A DNA stretch of 64,000 nucleotides from Porogramme epimiltina. Its lineage: Eukaryota; Basidiomycota; Agaricomycetes; Polyporales; Polyporaceae. The stretch is from contig FTLJ01000231.1 in assembly GCA_900155495.1 (NCBI GenBank), positions 1 through 64,000 on the forward strand. Reading direction: 5' to 3'. Position numbers and translations under genes: made by a program. Within the stretch, counting starts at the first letter, position 1; every line of letters starts with the position of its first letter. The notes under the pieces were generated by a model. It saw only the letters and a list, made by a program, of their open reading frames with translations. It ran no database searches and was not told the DNA's origin. Of this stretch, positions 1 through 10,701 are shown one piece after another.

Positions 1-263
1 CTCTCTGGGCCGCCTCCCGCCTCTCTCTCCGACTCGACCCACGCCCTCTCCTCTTACCCCCCACCCCCCCCACCCCCGCCTCCCTTCCCCCGCCCCTCAC
101 CCCTCCCTCCCCTCCCTCTCTCCTTCCTCCTCCGCCCTCTTCCGCAAGCCCCGACGTCCTCGACCCCCGTTCCCGACCCGTCCCCCGCACCGCCCTCAAC
201 TCTTCTGTCCACCATCACCCCCCACTCCTCTCAACCACCTCCCTTTCCCACACGCTCACCACC
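1..263. other. Pyrimidine-rich leader upstream of the first gene
   Basis: This stretch is almost entirely C and T (runs of ccctccc and ctctcc) and holds no convincing ORF. It ends in a caccATGG context at 264. Such CT-rich tracts commonly precede transcription or translation starts in filamentous fungi, so it is probably promoter or 5' UTR of the following transcription factor gene. The left part may belong to a neighbour outside the window. Confidence 0.4.
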
Positions 264-3079
264 ATGGACGCCCAGGTCGTCCCCGCAAACCCTCCGTTCG
301 TTCTTTCCTCCCCCACCCTCCCGTCCCTCCAAAATGACCTCTTTCGCTCGCAGCCCCAAGACTCCCGTCGTCAGAGGCGCACGCGCCTGCACTGTCTGCA
401 GGCAGGCAAAGGTACGTCCCCTCTATCTCCCTCCACGCCCCTCGCCCTCATCCCTCCCAAGATGAAGTGCGTTGGCGCGGAGGACGGCACCAAACCCTGC
501 CAGCGATGCATTCGCTCCAACTCAGAGTACGCTCCCTCCCTTAGTTCCGTGCACAACCTCCCCCATCATCCTAACCCTCTCCCTAGATGTATATTCGAGA
601 AGCACCGCCGTGGTCGGAAACCAGGCTCAAAGTTCGTCCCCTTCCCACCCCCCTTTTTTCGTCTTCTCATTCCCTCCCCAGACTCTCAGAGGCGTCCAAG
701 ATGCTCCGTCGCCTCGAAAAAGGCCTCAACAACGCCAAGGCCAAGCAGCCTGCAAACCCTGCCGCCCCCCAGTCTGCCGCCGCCTCGGGCTCCTTTGCCC
801 ACGACGAGCCTGCCGCTACTACGTCCTACGCAGGCCCTTCCAACAATGGCACTCACTCGGGTCAGCAATCCGATGACGACATGGACGAAGACGAAGAAGA
901 GCACCAAGACGATGCCCTTTACCCTGCGCAGGTCATCCGCTCCTCTATCCGCTCTTCTTTCCTCGATGTCGTCATGAACCCTTCCCCTCCCGAGAACCGT
1001 TTACCTTCTGGCAGCCCCACCGATCGTTCGTCCCAGTATGCTCCCAAGGCTGCTTCTCAGAGTCCTCCGCGTTCTCATGGTTCTCCTCAACCCAAGTCTT
1101 GCGGTGACTTCTTTTCCTTTACTCCTAAAGATCCTGTTGCAGCCGGCATCATTCCGGAGGAGGACGTCTCAAAGTACTTCGATGCCTTCTTTCTTCGGCT
1201 CAACCCATTCATCAACCTGTTCGATCCCGCTCTCCACTCCCATGAATACGTTCGCTCCAGGTCGCTGTTCCTCTTCACCGCCATGCTTATGGCCTGCAGC
1301 AAGTTCTTCTGCCCCGAAGTTTACCCCCAAGTGAGGCGTCTCGCACAAGAGTGGTGCATTTACACCTTCGCGGAGGGCGTCGAAAGCGTCGAGGTTGTCC
1401 AGGCTCTTGCTTGCATGACGTACTGGAAGGAGCCTTCTGATCGCCGCACCTGGCAATATATCGGTATGGCGTGCCGCATGGCCGTCAACCTCAGGCTCAA
1501 CCGCTACGTTGGTGCAAACCAAACACACGAAACCCATCAGCAGTTCCTCGAGCGGCGCAACAAGGAGCGAACTTACCTTGTCCTCTTCGTCCACGATCGC
1601 TCTCTCAGCATGCAGACTGGCAAGCATTGGATGCTCCCTGAGGATGACGGCCTCGTCCAATGTCACCGCCGTTGGCACGAAGAGGTTCCTATGGGCCAGC
1701 GTACTGACATCCGCCCTGAGGATGTCATCGTCGCTGCGTTTGTCAACCTTCGCTTGATCGGCTCTGAGGCGACAAACACGTTCTACAACCGTCGGAGTGT
1801 GTTCGAGAGCGAGCTGCACAAATACAACTCCAAGCTTGACCAGTGGCTCGAGTATTGGACGGCGCAGATGGGGAAATGTGAGCATCTCAAACCTCCTGTA
1901 GCGAATACGATTAACCCGGCATTGTTCAGCCCCTCTTGCAGACCCGTTCCACAGCGCGTTCCTCAAGTTTTTCCGTTCCCACGTCACGCTCTTCTTGAAC
2001 TCCTTCGGGCTCAACCTTTCAAGCGAGGTACGTACGGCCGTCCTTCATAACAATAGGCTATTCACGTGTTTTTAGAAGTCGAGGATGGTCCCAAACCGGG
2101 AGGCGGTTCATCATTGCGAGCTTAGTGCTGCCACAAATCTCCAGATCGTATCAAAGGACTTCGCTGGGACACACGTCTTGGTGAGTATACCTGCATATAT
2201 GCGATGAAAAAGGCTAAACCGCTGTGGCTGTAGCGGTATGGTCAGGAATCTGTGACGGTCATGTCGGCATACGCTGCTGTCGTTCTGCTCAAGGTACGAA
2301 AACATTTGTTTTTCATACGCGCATTAGATTGCTTATGTATTTCATAACAGTTGCTTCGCAACCCGGCTACAAGTACCCTGCTTGGGTCAAGCGTGGACCA
2401 GATCCACCACATCATCAACGACGCGGCCGACGCTTACCAGAGTGCTGGCCACGTCACTGGCTCTGAGCTAAACTCTGCGGCGTACCATGCTCGTTTCCTT
2501 CGCCACCTCACTGCTCTAGACTCTGCTGAGCACAAGTCCTTCCGGTCGGACGGCATTCCTCCCTCGTTCGCCCAGGGCCTTCCGCCCATCTCCGCTGCTC
2601 AGCCTCCTATTAGCCGAGCTCTTCACCCTCTGGACCCCTACCAGTCGCAACGTCATCTTGACATGGGACACCCCCACCTTCCGCCCCTGGCCATTCCCGG
2701 AGGCAGCAACAGTAGCAATGGCGCACACAGCTTCTCTATTGGTCACCCGGATTATACCATGGACTCCGCCGTGCGCACGAATGTCTCACCTGGTACCAGC
2801 AACCGCCCGGCCGCCTCATACTCGTCCATGCCTCAAACGAGCGAGTCCGACCAGCGATACTTCGACTACATCCTTGGCGAGGTTGGCGAGGTCGGCGAAG
2901 CTTTGTTCCCCAACTCCGGAGCACCGTTCATGGGCGGTGGCAGCGCCGTAAGCGGGTACCAATTCCCGAGTTCCCAGTACCGCGACGACCCGCAGATGGC
3001 CTATAGTCACCCTCGTACCATGGGGTACCCCATCTCTCCGATGCAGTACAACTCGGGAACGTTTGCCGGGTCTCGCTGA
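264..3079 (+). CDS. Zn2Cys6 fungal-specific transcription factor
   Basis: A sequence-specific nuclear regulator of unknown target genes. The predicted exons are 264-295, 354-411, 462-526, 587-631, 682-1877, 1942-2027, 2076-2180, 2234-2293 and 2351-3079, giving about 791 residues. The Zn2Cys6 cluster has six Cys at residues 23, 26, 33, 43, 46 and 53 (spacing 2-6-9-2-6), followed by a basic RRGRK stretch and a short coiled linker. The middle region (VNLRLNRY, QTGKHWMLPEDD) fits the fungal-specific transcription factor domain. An acidic patch (DDDMDEDEEE) and a Ser/Pro/Tyr-rich tail flank it. The start is uncertain: ATG 264 has the better context and splices in frame through a GTTCGT donor, a donor form reused at 632. 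ATG 334 could instead start directly in the zinc-cluster frame. The target pathway is not inferable. Confidence 0.85.
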
Positions 3080-3637
3080 GCTCTCTGTCCCCGTCATCAC
3101 AGTTTTGGACCTCTTGCTCCTCCGCACCTCTTCCCTCCACGCCCCTCCTCTCCCCCGCGCTTGGACCCGGCCTTTTATTAAGCGTTAAGATTGTAATCCT
3201 GTGCATATTGTCGATTTGTTCATCGCTGTTTCTCCTGCTTGCCTCCGCCCTGCCTTGGTCACCCCCCATGTCACCCCCGTCCGCTCTGATCGTACCTCGC
3301 TGCCCGTCGTCTCCCCGCACCTACCCGTACTCGTTTTATTGTCGCTTTCCTAGTTGCCGTTCCTGTCCCACCATAGCCCACCCCCTGCATCCGAGAACGC
3401 GCTCGCTCGGCGCTGAATCTTCCATCATACCAGGTCATATTGGCATCGTAGAGCGCGGCATTCGTACATATGTTCCAAGCAATGCATTCAATCGGCTGCC
3501 TCGCATCACACGCGCCAAGCAATAGAAGTGAGAGCCAAAGTGAATTTGTACAACAAGGTAACGACGTTATGGGAACATCCACGCCTAGGATGCAAGAGCC
3601 ATGTGCTGAGTTATCAGATAAGATAAGTCCGAGTTTC
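3080..3637. other. Convergent 3' intergenic region
   Basis: This is the space between the stop codons of the transcription factor (+) and NUP37 (-). A T/A-richer patch near 3171-3200 may serve in 3' end formation for the upstream gene. Only short ORFs in shadow frames are present and I see no RNA gene or repeat. Confidence 0.35.
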
Positions 3638-5691
3638 CTACGAGTCCACGCCAATATAGAACACGACGACGTCCCTCCCCACGGCCGCGACGATACGCGG
3701 GATACCGCGGCATGCAACGAAGTCGAACGAACGCACATACAGGGGCCGCTGCGCGACGTGGAACGCAGTCGGTTGCGCGTGCGGGTACGCCGCGTTGTGG
3801 ACGTGGATCACCGCACCCTTGGCGGGGCTGCTCGTCGAGACCGCGAAGTAATCTGGGTAGGTCGGGCACCACCTGCTCGAACGGGAAGACAATGGGCAGC
3901 GCGCCCGGGCACAACGTCAGCGAGCAGGAAACGTCTGTCGGAAACTCGAAGCAGGCCCCGTCCACTCCGGGCCCGCGACCGGGCACGGTCCCGCCCACCG
4001 GGCGGAAGGAGGGGAGGGGGGGGCTAGGCGCTCGGAGACTGTGCGGAGCCGCAGCTGTTACCGCTGCCGCTGTATTGTAGCATTATGGAGCATTGTGCAG
4101 AAAACGGTAACTGCTCCCGGGCCTCCCGTGGCATCATCAGCGCACCCGCGCGGCCTGCGAAGGCGGCGACGTGCGAGCGGCGCGAGGGCGCAAGGTTCGG
4201 GGGCGCAACGGGGCTACGGCTCGGGCAGGACCTACTGCACGCGGCGGGACACGAGGGCAGCCGTCGGTCGGGCGGTGCGGACGGCGCGGACGGTGCGGGA
4301 GGCGTAGACGGCGCGGGAGCGTGGCGGGTGGCGAGGGGAAGAAGGGGGATGGGAGGAAGGGAAGACATACCTGAATTGTTGTCCGCCTTCGGGAAAGCTC
4401 GCGCCTGTGAGGTATGGCTTGCCCCCGTAGAGGTTGCCCATGTCCCAGAGGGAGAAGCGCGCACCATACGCAGCACCCACGCTGTGTCGGACGGGACGCA
4501 AGCAGGATCAGTCAGTGGGAAGGCCAAGGCACACCAGAAGACAGGAGAAGGACGGGCGGGGCGGGGTGGCAGCAGTGAGGCAATTAGGGTGGCAGACAGG
4601 CAGCGCGACAGCGGCGCGGAGGGGCTGCGGCCGGGCCTGATGCCCCCTGTCGGGCCCCGCGAGCGGGTGCCATGAATGGAAGGGGAGGGGCGCATGCACC
4701 CGTTTGAACTCCGCGAAAACGAGAAGTCAAGGGCAGGGAGGGGCTCACTCACAAGTCTGCTGTGGGGTCCCGCCGCCAGGCGACCGAGCCGGACCATTTT
4801 GTGGCCATGCCAGAGGCGGAGTCTGCGAGGGCGCGCGGCTCGACGAGCTCTACGACGGCCTGGTTCCGCCAGGACTCCTGCTCGTTGTCATTCATGTCGG
4901 ACCGCCAGTCCGTGAGGAAGATCGAGCCGCGGCAGTCTCCGACGAGGACCTCCTTGCTTGTCGACGGGTGCGAGTCGACGCTCGTGAGCGGGTGGGGGAA
5001 GGCGATGACATAAGAGGTGGGTTGAGGGCGTTTTGGCGGAGATCTCCCGGGAGAGGGAGGCGAGGCGATGTCGAGGGCCGGATCGAGGTCCCAGACCATG
5101 AGCATCTTGTCATCTGTTGCGCGGACGAGAATGCGGTTAGCTCGGGGAGACAGTAAGGTTAAACGGCGGGGCGGGAGACGCACCGGAGACGGTAGCAACA
5201 TAGCGGCAGCTGTCCTCGCTCCGGCCGCCGCAGAAGGTCATGTCGTTAACCTTTCCATGGTGTCCGCTAAGCCCGCCACCGAAGGGAAAGATCTCCTCGT
5301 CTTTTGAGGCACTTTTTGAGAGAAGATAGAGGCTGAAATCGGAAGCGGCAACTGCTAATCTGCGCCCAGGTGAGCCCGGGCTGCGGATGGGGAGAGCGGG
5401 AAACGCACTCTATTGACCAGTCGTCGGTGGAGGAGGGAGAGCTGACGCGGGATGACCAGGCGACGGCGGTGATACGAGACCCAATGTGGAAGTTGGCAAT
5501 CGTCCTGGAGGACGACTCTTCCTGGGCAGGGATGTGGGCGAGAAGGAGAGAGGAATGGGGGGCAGGAGACGTACGATCTGAATGATCTCGACGGAATGGT
5601 CGCCGCCGATCGCAATGAGGTCGGCTGCGTCATCCTCGTAACATGCGCGAACGACGTGCACGGTGGAGCCGTGGGCGTGGCGGACGTCCAT
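3638..5691 (-). CDS. Nucleoporin Nup37 (WD40 protein)
   Basis: Probable Nup37, a WD40 beta-propeller subunit of the Nup107-160 scaffold of the nuclear pore. The exons in gene order are 5691-5575, 5521-5409, 5359-5184, 5113-4753, 4481-4371 and 3872-3638, coding 370 residues. The N-terminus contains IAIGGDHSVEI. Propeller signatures follow: ITAVAWSS, DDKMLMVWDL and FSLWDMGN. A splice junction restores FRWCPTYPDYFAV, a segment I associate with fungal Nup37, and the last strand reads GRDVVVFYIG. Introns 4 (271 nt) and 5 (498 nt) are much longer than the 49-70 nt norm of the other introns, but the frame across both is exact. It is divergently arranged with the small ORF and UMP kinase. Assignment rests on motif memory, so another WD40 scaffold protein is the alternative. 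Confidence 0.8.
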
Positions 5692-5916
5692 AGGTGCGGG
5701 GCAGGCGTTGCGGGGGTGCGGTGGGTGTGGGCGTCGGTGGCTGAGAAACTGAGACCCGGAGCACGGCTGGGGGGAGGACGCGGAGGGGACGCGTCGTGCA
5801 CGTGCGCGTGTGGGGTGCTTGTGCGTGTGTGCGTTGTGGCTGCGAGGCGTCGAGGCGCGGAGAGAGCGCGGGCCGTTGGAGCTGGCTGGCTCAAGGCTGG
5901 CTGTGTCGCCTTTGCG

Positions 5917-6093
5917 ATGTCTCCGTCTGGCAAGCCCAAGCATCCGAATCCGTTCCTCTTCGTCGCCATCTCCGGCCTCTCCTTCGTCGCCTTCTACGCA
6001 ACTCTCAAGTACAGGGCAGCCACACACCCTGCCTCCGCCCAGCCCCGCCAGCACGACCATCCTCTCGTCCCCCCTCGCCACAAGGACGCTTGA
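5917..6093 (+). CDS. Small single-pass membrane ORF (58 aa)
   Basis: A 58-residue ORF lies immediately upstream of UMP kinase: its TGA ends five bases before the kinase ATG. It has a positively charged head (SGKPKHPNP), one hydrophobic segment of about 18 residues ([18 protein letters not shown]) and a polar His/Pro/Arg-rich tail. This looks like a genuine N-anchored micro-protein rather than random sequence, but I do not recognise a family. It could be a separate gene, part of a bicistronic transcript, or an upstream ORF controlling the kinase. An additional in-frame ATG exists at 5596 but overlaps the first exon of NUP37 on the other strand, which makes the shorter form likelier. Confidence 0.5.
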   Translation: MSPSGKPKHPNPFLFVAISGLSFVAFYATLKYRAATHPASAQPRQHDHPLVPPRHKDA

Positions 6094-6098
6094 TTGCC

Positions 6099-7033
6099 AT
6101 GCCCGTCTTCGACCACGCCAAGGTCACTGTGCTCTTCGTCCTCGGAGGCCCCGGCGCAGGTCCGTCTGTTCCTTTTCTCTATTCTTCTTTAACTCACCCC
6201 GTTTCGCCACCAGGCAAGGGCACCCAGTGCGCTAACCTCGTCCAAGACTTTGGCTTCTGCCACCTTTCCGGTACGTTTCCTCGTGCGCACTCCTTATACC
6301 TCGCTCATCTCCTCTCCCTCTTTTTCCAATAGCCGGAGACCTCCTTCGCGCTGAACAGCACCGCGAAGGATCCCAGTATGGCGAGATGATCCGCAGATAC
6401 ATTCGTGAGGGCCTCATCGTCCCCATGGAAGTCACCATCAAGCTCCTCGAGAATGCCATGTCCGCCGCCCTCGCAGAGAACCGCGAGGGTGAGGGTTGGC
6501 AAGACGGCAAGGGCCGCTTCCTCATCGACGGCTTTCCTCGCAAAATGGACCAGGCTCTCAAGTTCGACGAGGATGTTAGTTTGCACTATTCTGTCCCCCT
6601 TCTGCTCTCTTTCTCATGTTCTCCCGTCGCCTCGGCAGGTCTGTCAATCTTCCATGGTCCTTTTCTTCACTACGACCGAGGAGGAAATGTCGAAGCGCCT
6701 TCTCGAGCGGGGTAAAACGAGCGGGCGTGAGGACGACAACGAGGAGAGCATCAAGAAGCGGTTCCGTGAGTGTGTCGTTCGTTCCCTTGTGGCATTAATA
6801 TCTAAACATCATTCCCTAGGTACCTACAAGGAGACAACGATGCCTGTCATTGAGCACTACAGCAAGGAGGGCAAGGTTGCGACTGTAAGTCCACTCGTCC
6901 TACAACCCGCTCCTGTTCTCATCTTCTCGGTCAGATTGATGCCACTGCCACCATTGACGAGGTGCATGAGAAGGCTAAGGAGGTTGTACGCCAGATCTTT
7001 GCAGGGGAGGTTGGGCGTAACATCACTGCATGA
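6099..7033 (+). CDS. UMP/CMP kinase (uridylate kinase)
   Basis: Phosphorylates UMP and CMP with ATP in pyrimidine nucleotide synthesis; expected in cytosol and nucleus. The exons are 6099-6159, 6214-6270, 6333-6574, 6639-6765, 6820-6884 and 6935-7033, coding 216 residues, normal for the short NMP-kinase family. The P-loop GGPGAGKGTQC is rebuilt across the first intron. The NMP-binding part (AGDLLRAEQ), [12 protein letters not shown] and the short LID ([19 protein letters not shown]) are all present. The short LID and the GFPRKMDQ segment favour UMP/CMP kinase over long-form adenylate kinase. The start is the first ATG compatible with the family N-terminus; the small ORF just upstream may affect its translation. 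Confidence 0.93.
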
Positions 7034-7212
7034 GCTTCATACCGGGACAATCTAGACACTGCCGATCCTAGAGCGGCTGCTCAGAAGTAATACAGCATAA
7101 ACCTTCCATGTATAAAACAGCAGGACATCTACAATCACCATTACAAGTACACAGGGTGCCTTACGGCGTGCTTCTTCCTTCTCTAGTTCTGCGTGCGGCG
7201 CGTTTGGCACGC

Positions 7213-8494
7213 CTAGACATATAAAGCAAAACCGGTGGAGCTACTCGTAGGTGCCGCCGCAGTGCAAACGGCCCTGCCTCCCTTGGGTATGAGGAGGATG
7301 TCTCCGTCCGTGCAGACAAAGTGGGCCCTCTCGTCGATGTCGTCCTACAGAGAGGTGAGTATCCAATCCTATGTTAACATACTTTACCGAACTCACCGGT
7401 TCCCACTCCCAGCGACCGCAGCGAAAGTATTCCACAACGGTCGGACCAGAGCCGTCCGCGACGACCTTTCCCTCGTCGTCGTACCGCAGCCCAATATGTG
7501 CGCCGTCCTGATATGCACCCCCAAGCACCGCGCCCGCTTTGGCCGCAAACGTAGCCCGCACCTCCTCGGACTCCATAGCAATGGTGGGGTCTCTGAACGG
7601 CCTGACGATGACGACATCGAGCGCGGCGCTCTTGTCGCCGAGGACGTCCCGCCCCCTCGGGCTAATCTTGAACGCAGGCTCGAGCCTATCGACGTTGACA
7701 GTCGAGAGGAAGTACGCGAACGGCCCACCGAGGTCTACAATAGGGTCCTCCTCGGAGCTCGTCTCGTGGGGCACAAACGTCCCCTTTGCAGGATCCCACA
7801 CCTCCACGGCGTCGGCGCCGTCTCGAGGATAGAGCTTGACGGACGCGGCGTACCATCTGGTGATGTTCTGGAGCGCGGCAGTCTTGAAGCGCTCCATGGA
7901 CGGGTCCTCTGCGCGCAAGGCCTCCGAGTCGTGGAGAATGGCGGCGTGGAGAGCGGTGGACGCGACGACGGCGGAGATGGCGACCTGCTCCGGGACGGGG
8001 AGCACGCCGGGCGTACGCACCGGAGGCGGGGTGAGGACGGTAACAGCCAGGTTGAGCGGGGCAGTACGCGGGGCGGGTGTGAGGAGGGCGCGGACGGCGC
8101 GAAGCTTGTACTCTATGGGTTCGTCGTTCGGGGAAGGGGGAAAGACAGAGGCATAGAGGGCGTTGGCGGTGCCGCAGGGGACAAGGGCGACGTGGAAGCG
8201 AGGGCGAGGCGTAGGTGACGGAGTCTTGTTTAGGACATTAATCAGCTCGTGGAGAGTGCCGTCGCCCGAGCCCAGGATGACGGAGACGGGCTGGCTGGCG
8301 GCGGACTCTGGGAGGGCGGAAACGAAGTCGGCGACGATGGTGCCGACATGGCGCGGGCTCTCTGTGGCAGCAACCTTGTCTGGAACGACGGACGACTGTG
8401 TGAGGAGGGGGAGGACGTGATCGCGGAAGAAGGCCTCCGAAGAGCGGTCGCCGCAAGCGGGGTTGTAGATGACGAGGAGGGGCATGGCGGGCAC
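7213..8494 (-). CDS. Diacylglycerol/sphingoid-base kinase-like protein
   Basis: Likely ATP-dependent lipid kinase of the DAGK catalytic-domain family. Two exons, 8494-7397 and 7344-7213, give 409 residues. The N-terminus LLVIYNPACGD and the GSGDGT motif at residues 75-80 are the nucleotide-binding signature of DAG kinase, sphingosine kinase and ceramide kinase. VPCGTANALY matches the conserved P-GTxN-x-A segment. The C-terminal exon supplies the closing strands (HFVCTDGDILLIPKGG). No C1, PH or transmembrane segment is visible, so it is a compact soluble enzyme. The substrate (diacylglycerol versus long-chain base) cannot be fixed from sequence. A second ATG three codons downstream is an alternative start. 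It is divergent from the omega-amidase gene across about 430 bases. Confidence 0.82.
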
Positions 8495-8925
8495 CAGGAG
8501 AGCGGGGGCGTTTAGTTGCCGCTGCCGCGGACGGCCTGGTCGGTGTTCGAGAGTTGTTCGAAGCGACGACGGGGGTGACTAGCCGTCGGTCGCGGGGACT
8601 AGTTGGGAGAGCGGTGGTTTGTCCAGGAGACGGTGCAAGCCCGACCCGCTCGTCTCTGCCGTTTCAGCCCAGCGATGGCCCAGGATGCGCATTGCGCGGC
8701 CCCGTTCGGTTCGGAGTCAGCTGGTGCTCGGCCCGGGCCGATTGCACCAGGATCGGTATCTCATGGCGTGATCGGGGCAGAGGCTATCTTATCTGGGGCG
8801 GATCGGCCAATGGGCGCCTTTGGCCGCCGGCGACTCGGTCATTCGCCCACTGACCGAAGCGCCCGCTCACTAGTCTCACCTGCCCCAGCTCTGCTCTGGG
8901 CCCGCCCTGAATCCGAGCCGCGCCC
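8495..8925. other. Divergent promoter region
   Basis: About 430 bases separate the start codons of the lipid-kinase-like gene (-) and the omega-amidase gene (+). It must carry both promoters. I see no clear TATA element, repeat or RNA gene. Confidence 0.35.
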
Positions 8926-10410
8926 ATGCTCCCTCTCCTCACCCGCCATCTCTCCCGCTCTCTTCGCTCCTCGCCTGCCCTCTTTCGCCCCATGTCCTCT
9001 GCCGCGCCGACCTTCAGACCCTTCAACGTCGCCCTCATCCAGCTCGGTCAGGTCGGCCCTGACAAGGATGGTACGTCATAGCTCCCGCTCCACCGCTCCC
9101 ATCTCTCACCTCCCGCCCATAAGCCAACATCGCCCATGCTCGGGCGATGATAAAGAAGGCCGCGAGCGGCAGCGAAGGTGCAAAGCCTAAGCCTGACCTC
9201 GTCGTCTTGCCGGTACCCGTCCCAGTCCCAGTCCACTCTCCACTAGTCTAACATCGGCACGCGACCCTCGCTCCAGGAATGTTTCAACTCTCTCTACGGT
9301 GCTAGTTTCTTCCCCACGTATGCCGAGACTATCGGCTACACGCCCGGAGAGCCTTTCGATGTCTCGGCTTGCCCAAGCCAGACAGTCAAGATGCTCTCTG
9401 CTGCCGCAAAGGAAGAGGGCGTATGGCTTCTCGGAGGTGCGTCTCGCTTCGTTCAAGCTCAACCGCGCTCGTCCGAAGATCACTCGTCCCCAGGCACCAT
9501 TCCCGAGCGCGAAGAGGGGACGGGCAACCTCTATAATACCTGCACGGTGTATTCGCCTAAAGGTTGGCAAACTCATCCAGAAGACTAACACGTCTCCCTG
9601 ACCTTGCCCCCTCAGGCGACCTTGTTACGATGCATAGGAAGGTGCACCTGTTCGACATCGACATTCCAGGAAAGATTACGTTCAAGGTCGGCACTCTCCT
9701 CAACTCCAGCAGCTAACACCGCTCACGACTTGTTGTATGCAGGAGAGCGAGACGTTGAGCCCAGGACAAACGATTAACCAATTTGACACGGACTTCGCCC
9801 GAATTGGATTGGGCATCTGCTATGACGTCCGGTTCCCCGAGCTTGCCATGACCTGTGCGCGCCGGGGATGCCACGTTCTCATCTACCCGGGCGCGTTCAA
9901 CACGACCACGGGACCGCTGCACTGGGAGCTATTACAGCGCGCACGGTATGCTACCAGGTTCCAGAAGGCACACTGCCGTGCTAATGAAATGGATGCGCTG
10001 CAGGGCGGTGGACAACCAGGTGTTCTTCTCTATGTGCAGCCCTGCCCGTGACCTCAGTCAGGGCTACCATGCGGTAGGTGTATTTGGCAGCGCACAGCAT
10101 AGACCTATTATGACGTGATTCATGTAGTGGGGACACTCGATGGTCGTCGACCCGATGTAGGTGTCGCAGAGCTATCAGGGCGCGCTCGAAGGCTGACGAA
10201 CCACACATAGGGGCCAAGTGCTTGCGGAGTCGGAACACGACGAAGATATAGTTTACGTGCACATTGGTAAGCCCGACGCGCGTTGCTTTGCTGCGGTGGA
10301 CGCTGAGCACACGGACAGACCCGAAGGTGTTCGAGGAGGCGCGGGCGGGGATCCCTGTGACGACGCAGCGGCGGTTCGAAGTGTACCCCGACGTGGCGAA
10401 GGGCGTGTAG
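8926..10410 (+). CDS. Omega-amidase (Nit2-type nitrilase superfamily)
   Basis: Hydrolyses alpha-ketoglutaramate and alpha-ketosuccinamate to the keto acids plus ammonia, finishing glutamine and asparagine transamination. Ten exons: 8926-9070, 9124-9212, 9277-9436, 9494-9562, 9616-9686, 9743-9945, 10004-10073, 10128-10156, 10211-10266 and 10319-10410, coding 327 residues. The Glu-Lys-Cys triad is visible: Glu in VVLPECFNS, Lys in [10 protein letters not shown] and Cys in [12 protein letters not shown]. The segments [13 protein letters not shown] and [10 protein letters not shown] match Nit2 rather than Nit1. The first 23 residues are Arg/Ser-rich without acidic residues and could be a mitochondrial presequence; an internal Met (PMSSAAP) could give a cytosolic form. 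Confidence 0.92.
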
Positions 10411-10701
10411 AGTAGAGCGCGGGGCCGGCGGCGGGCGGGGTGGACGGGGACGGGGACGGGGTGGATGTGCGGCGGGCGCTGTGGGGCAGGGCAGGACAGG
10501 GCAGGGAAAGCAGTGCCGTGTTTCCATATCGGGCGGGGCGAAACGAGAGAGGCCGGGAAACTTCTGGCGCCTTCGACGTGCTTCCACCGCACTCGCCGGC
10601 CTTTTATCCTCCAACGCCTCTTCCTGTCCCCGCTTACTGCTCCACGACATCCTCCTCCTACCCCTCTCCTGCCCCTTCCACCCGCCCACCTCTCTCCCAC
10701 C

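Noticed and set aside
1169..2014. Minus-strand ORF of 281 codons inside the transcription factor gene
   Set aside because: Shadow of the large plus-strand exon; no recognisable content and the plus strand has clear domain motifs.
4085..4675. Plus-strand ORF of 196 codons opposite NUP37
   Set aside because: Gly/Ala/Arg-rich low-complexity translation antisense to NUP37 exons and GC-rich introns; typical GC-driven open frame with no motif.
7235..8218. Plus-strand ORF of 327 codons over the lipid-kinase-like gene
   Set aside because: Arg/Gly/Val-rich mirror of a well-supported minus-strand gene with the GSGDGT motif.
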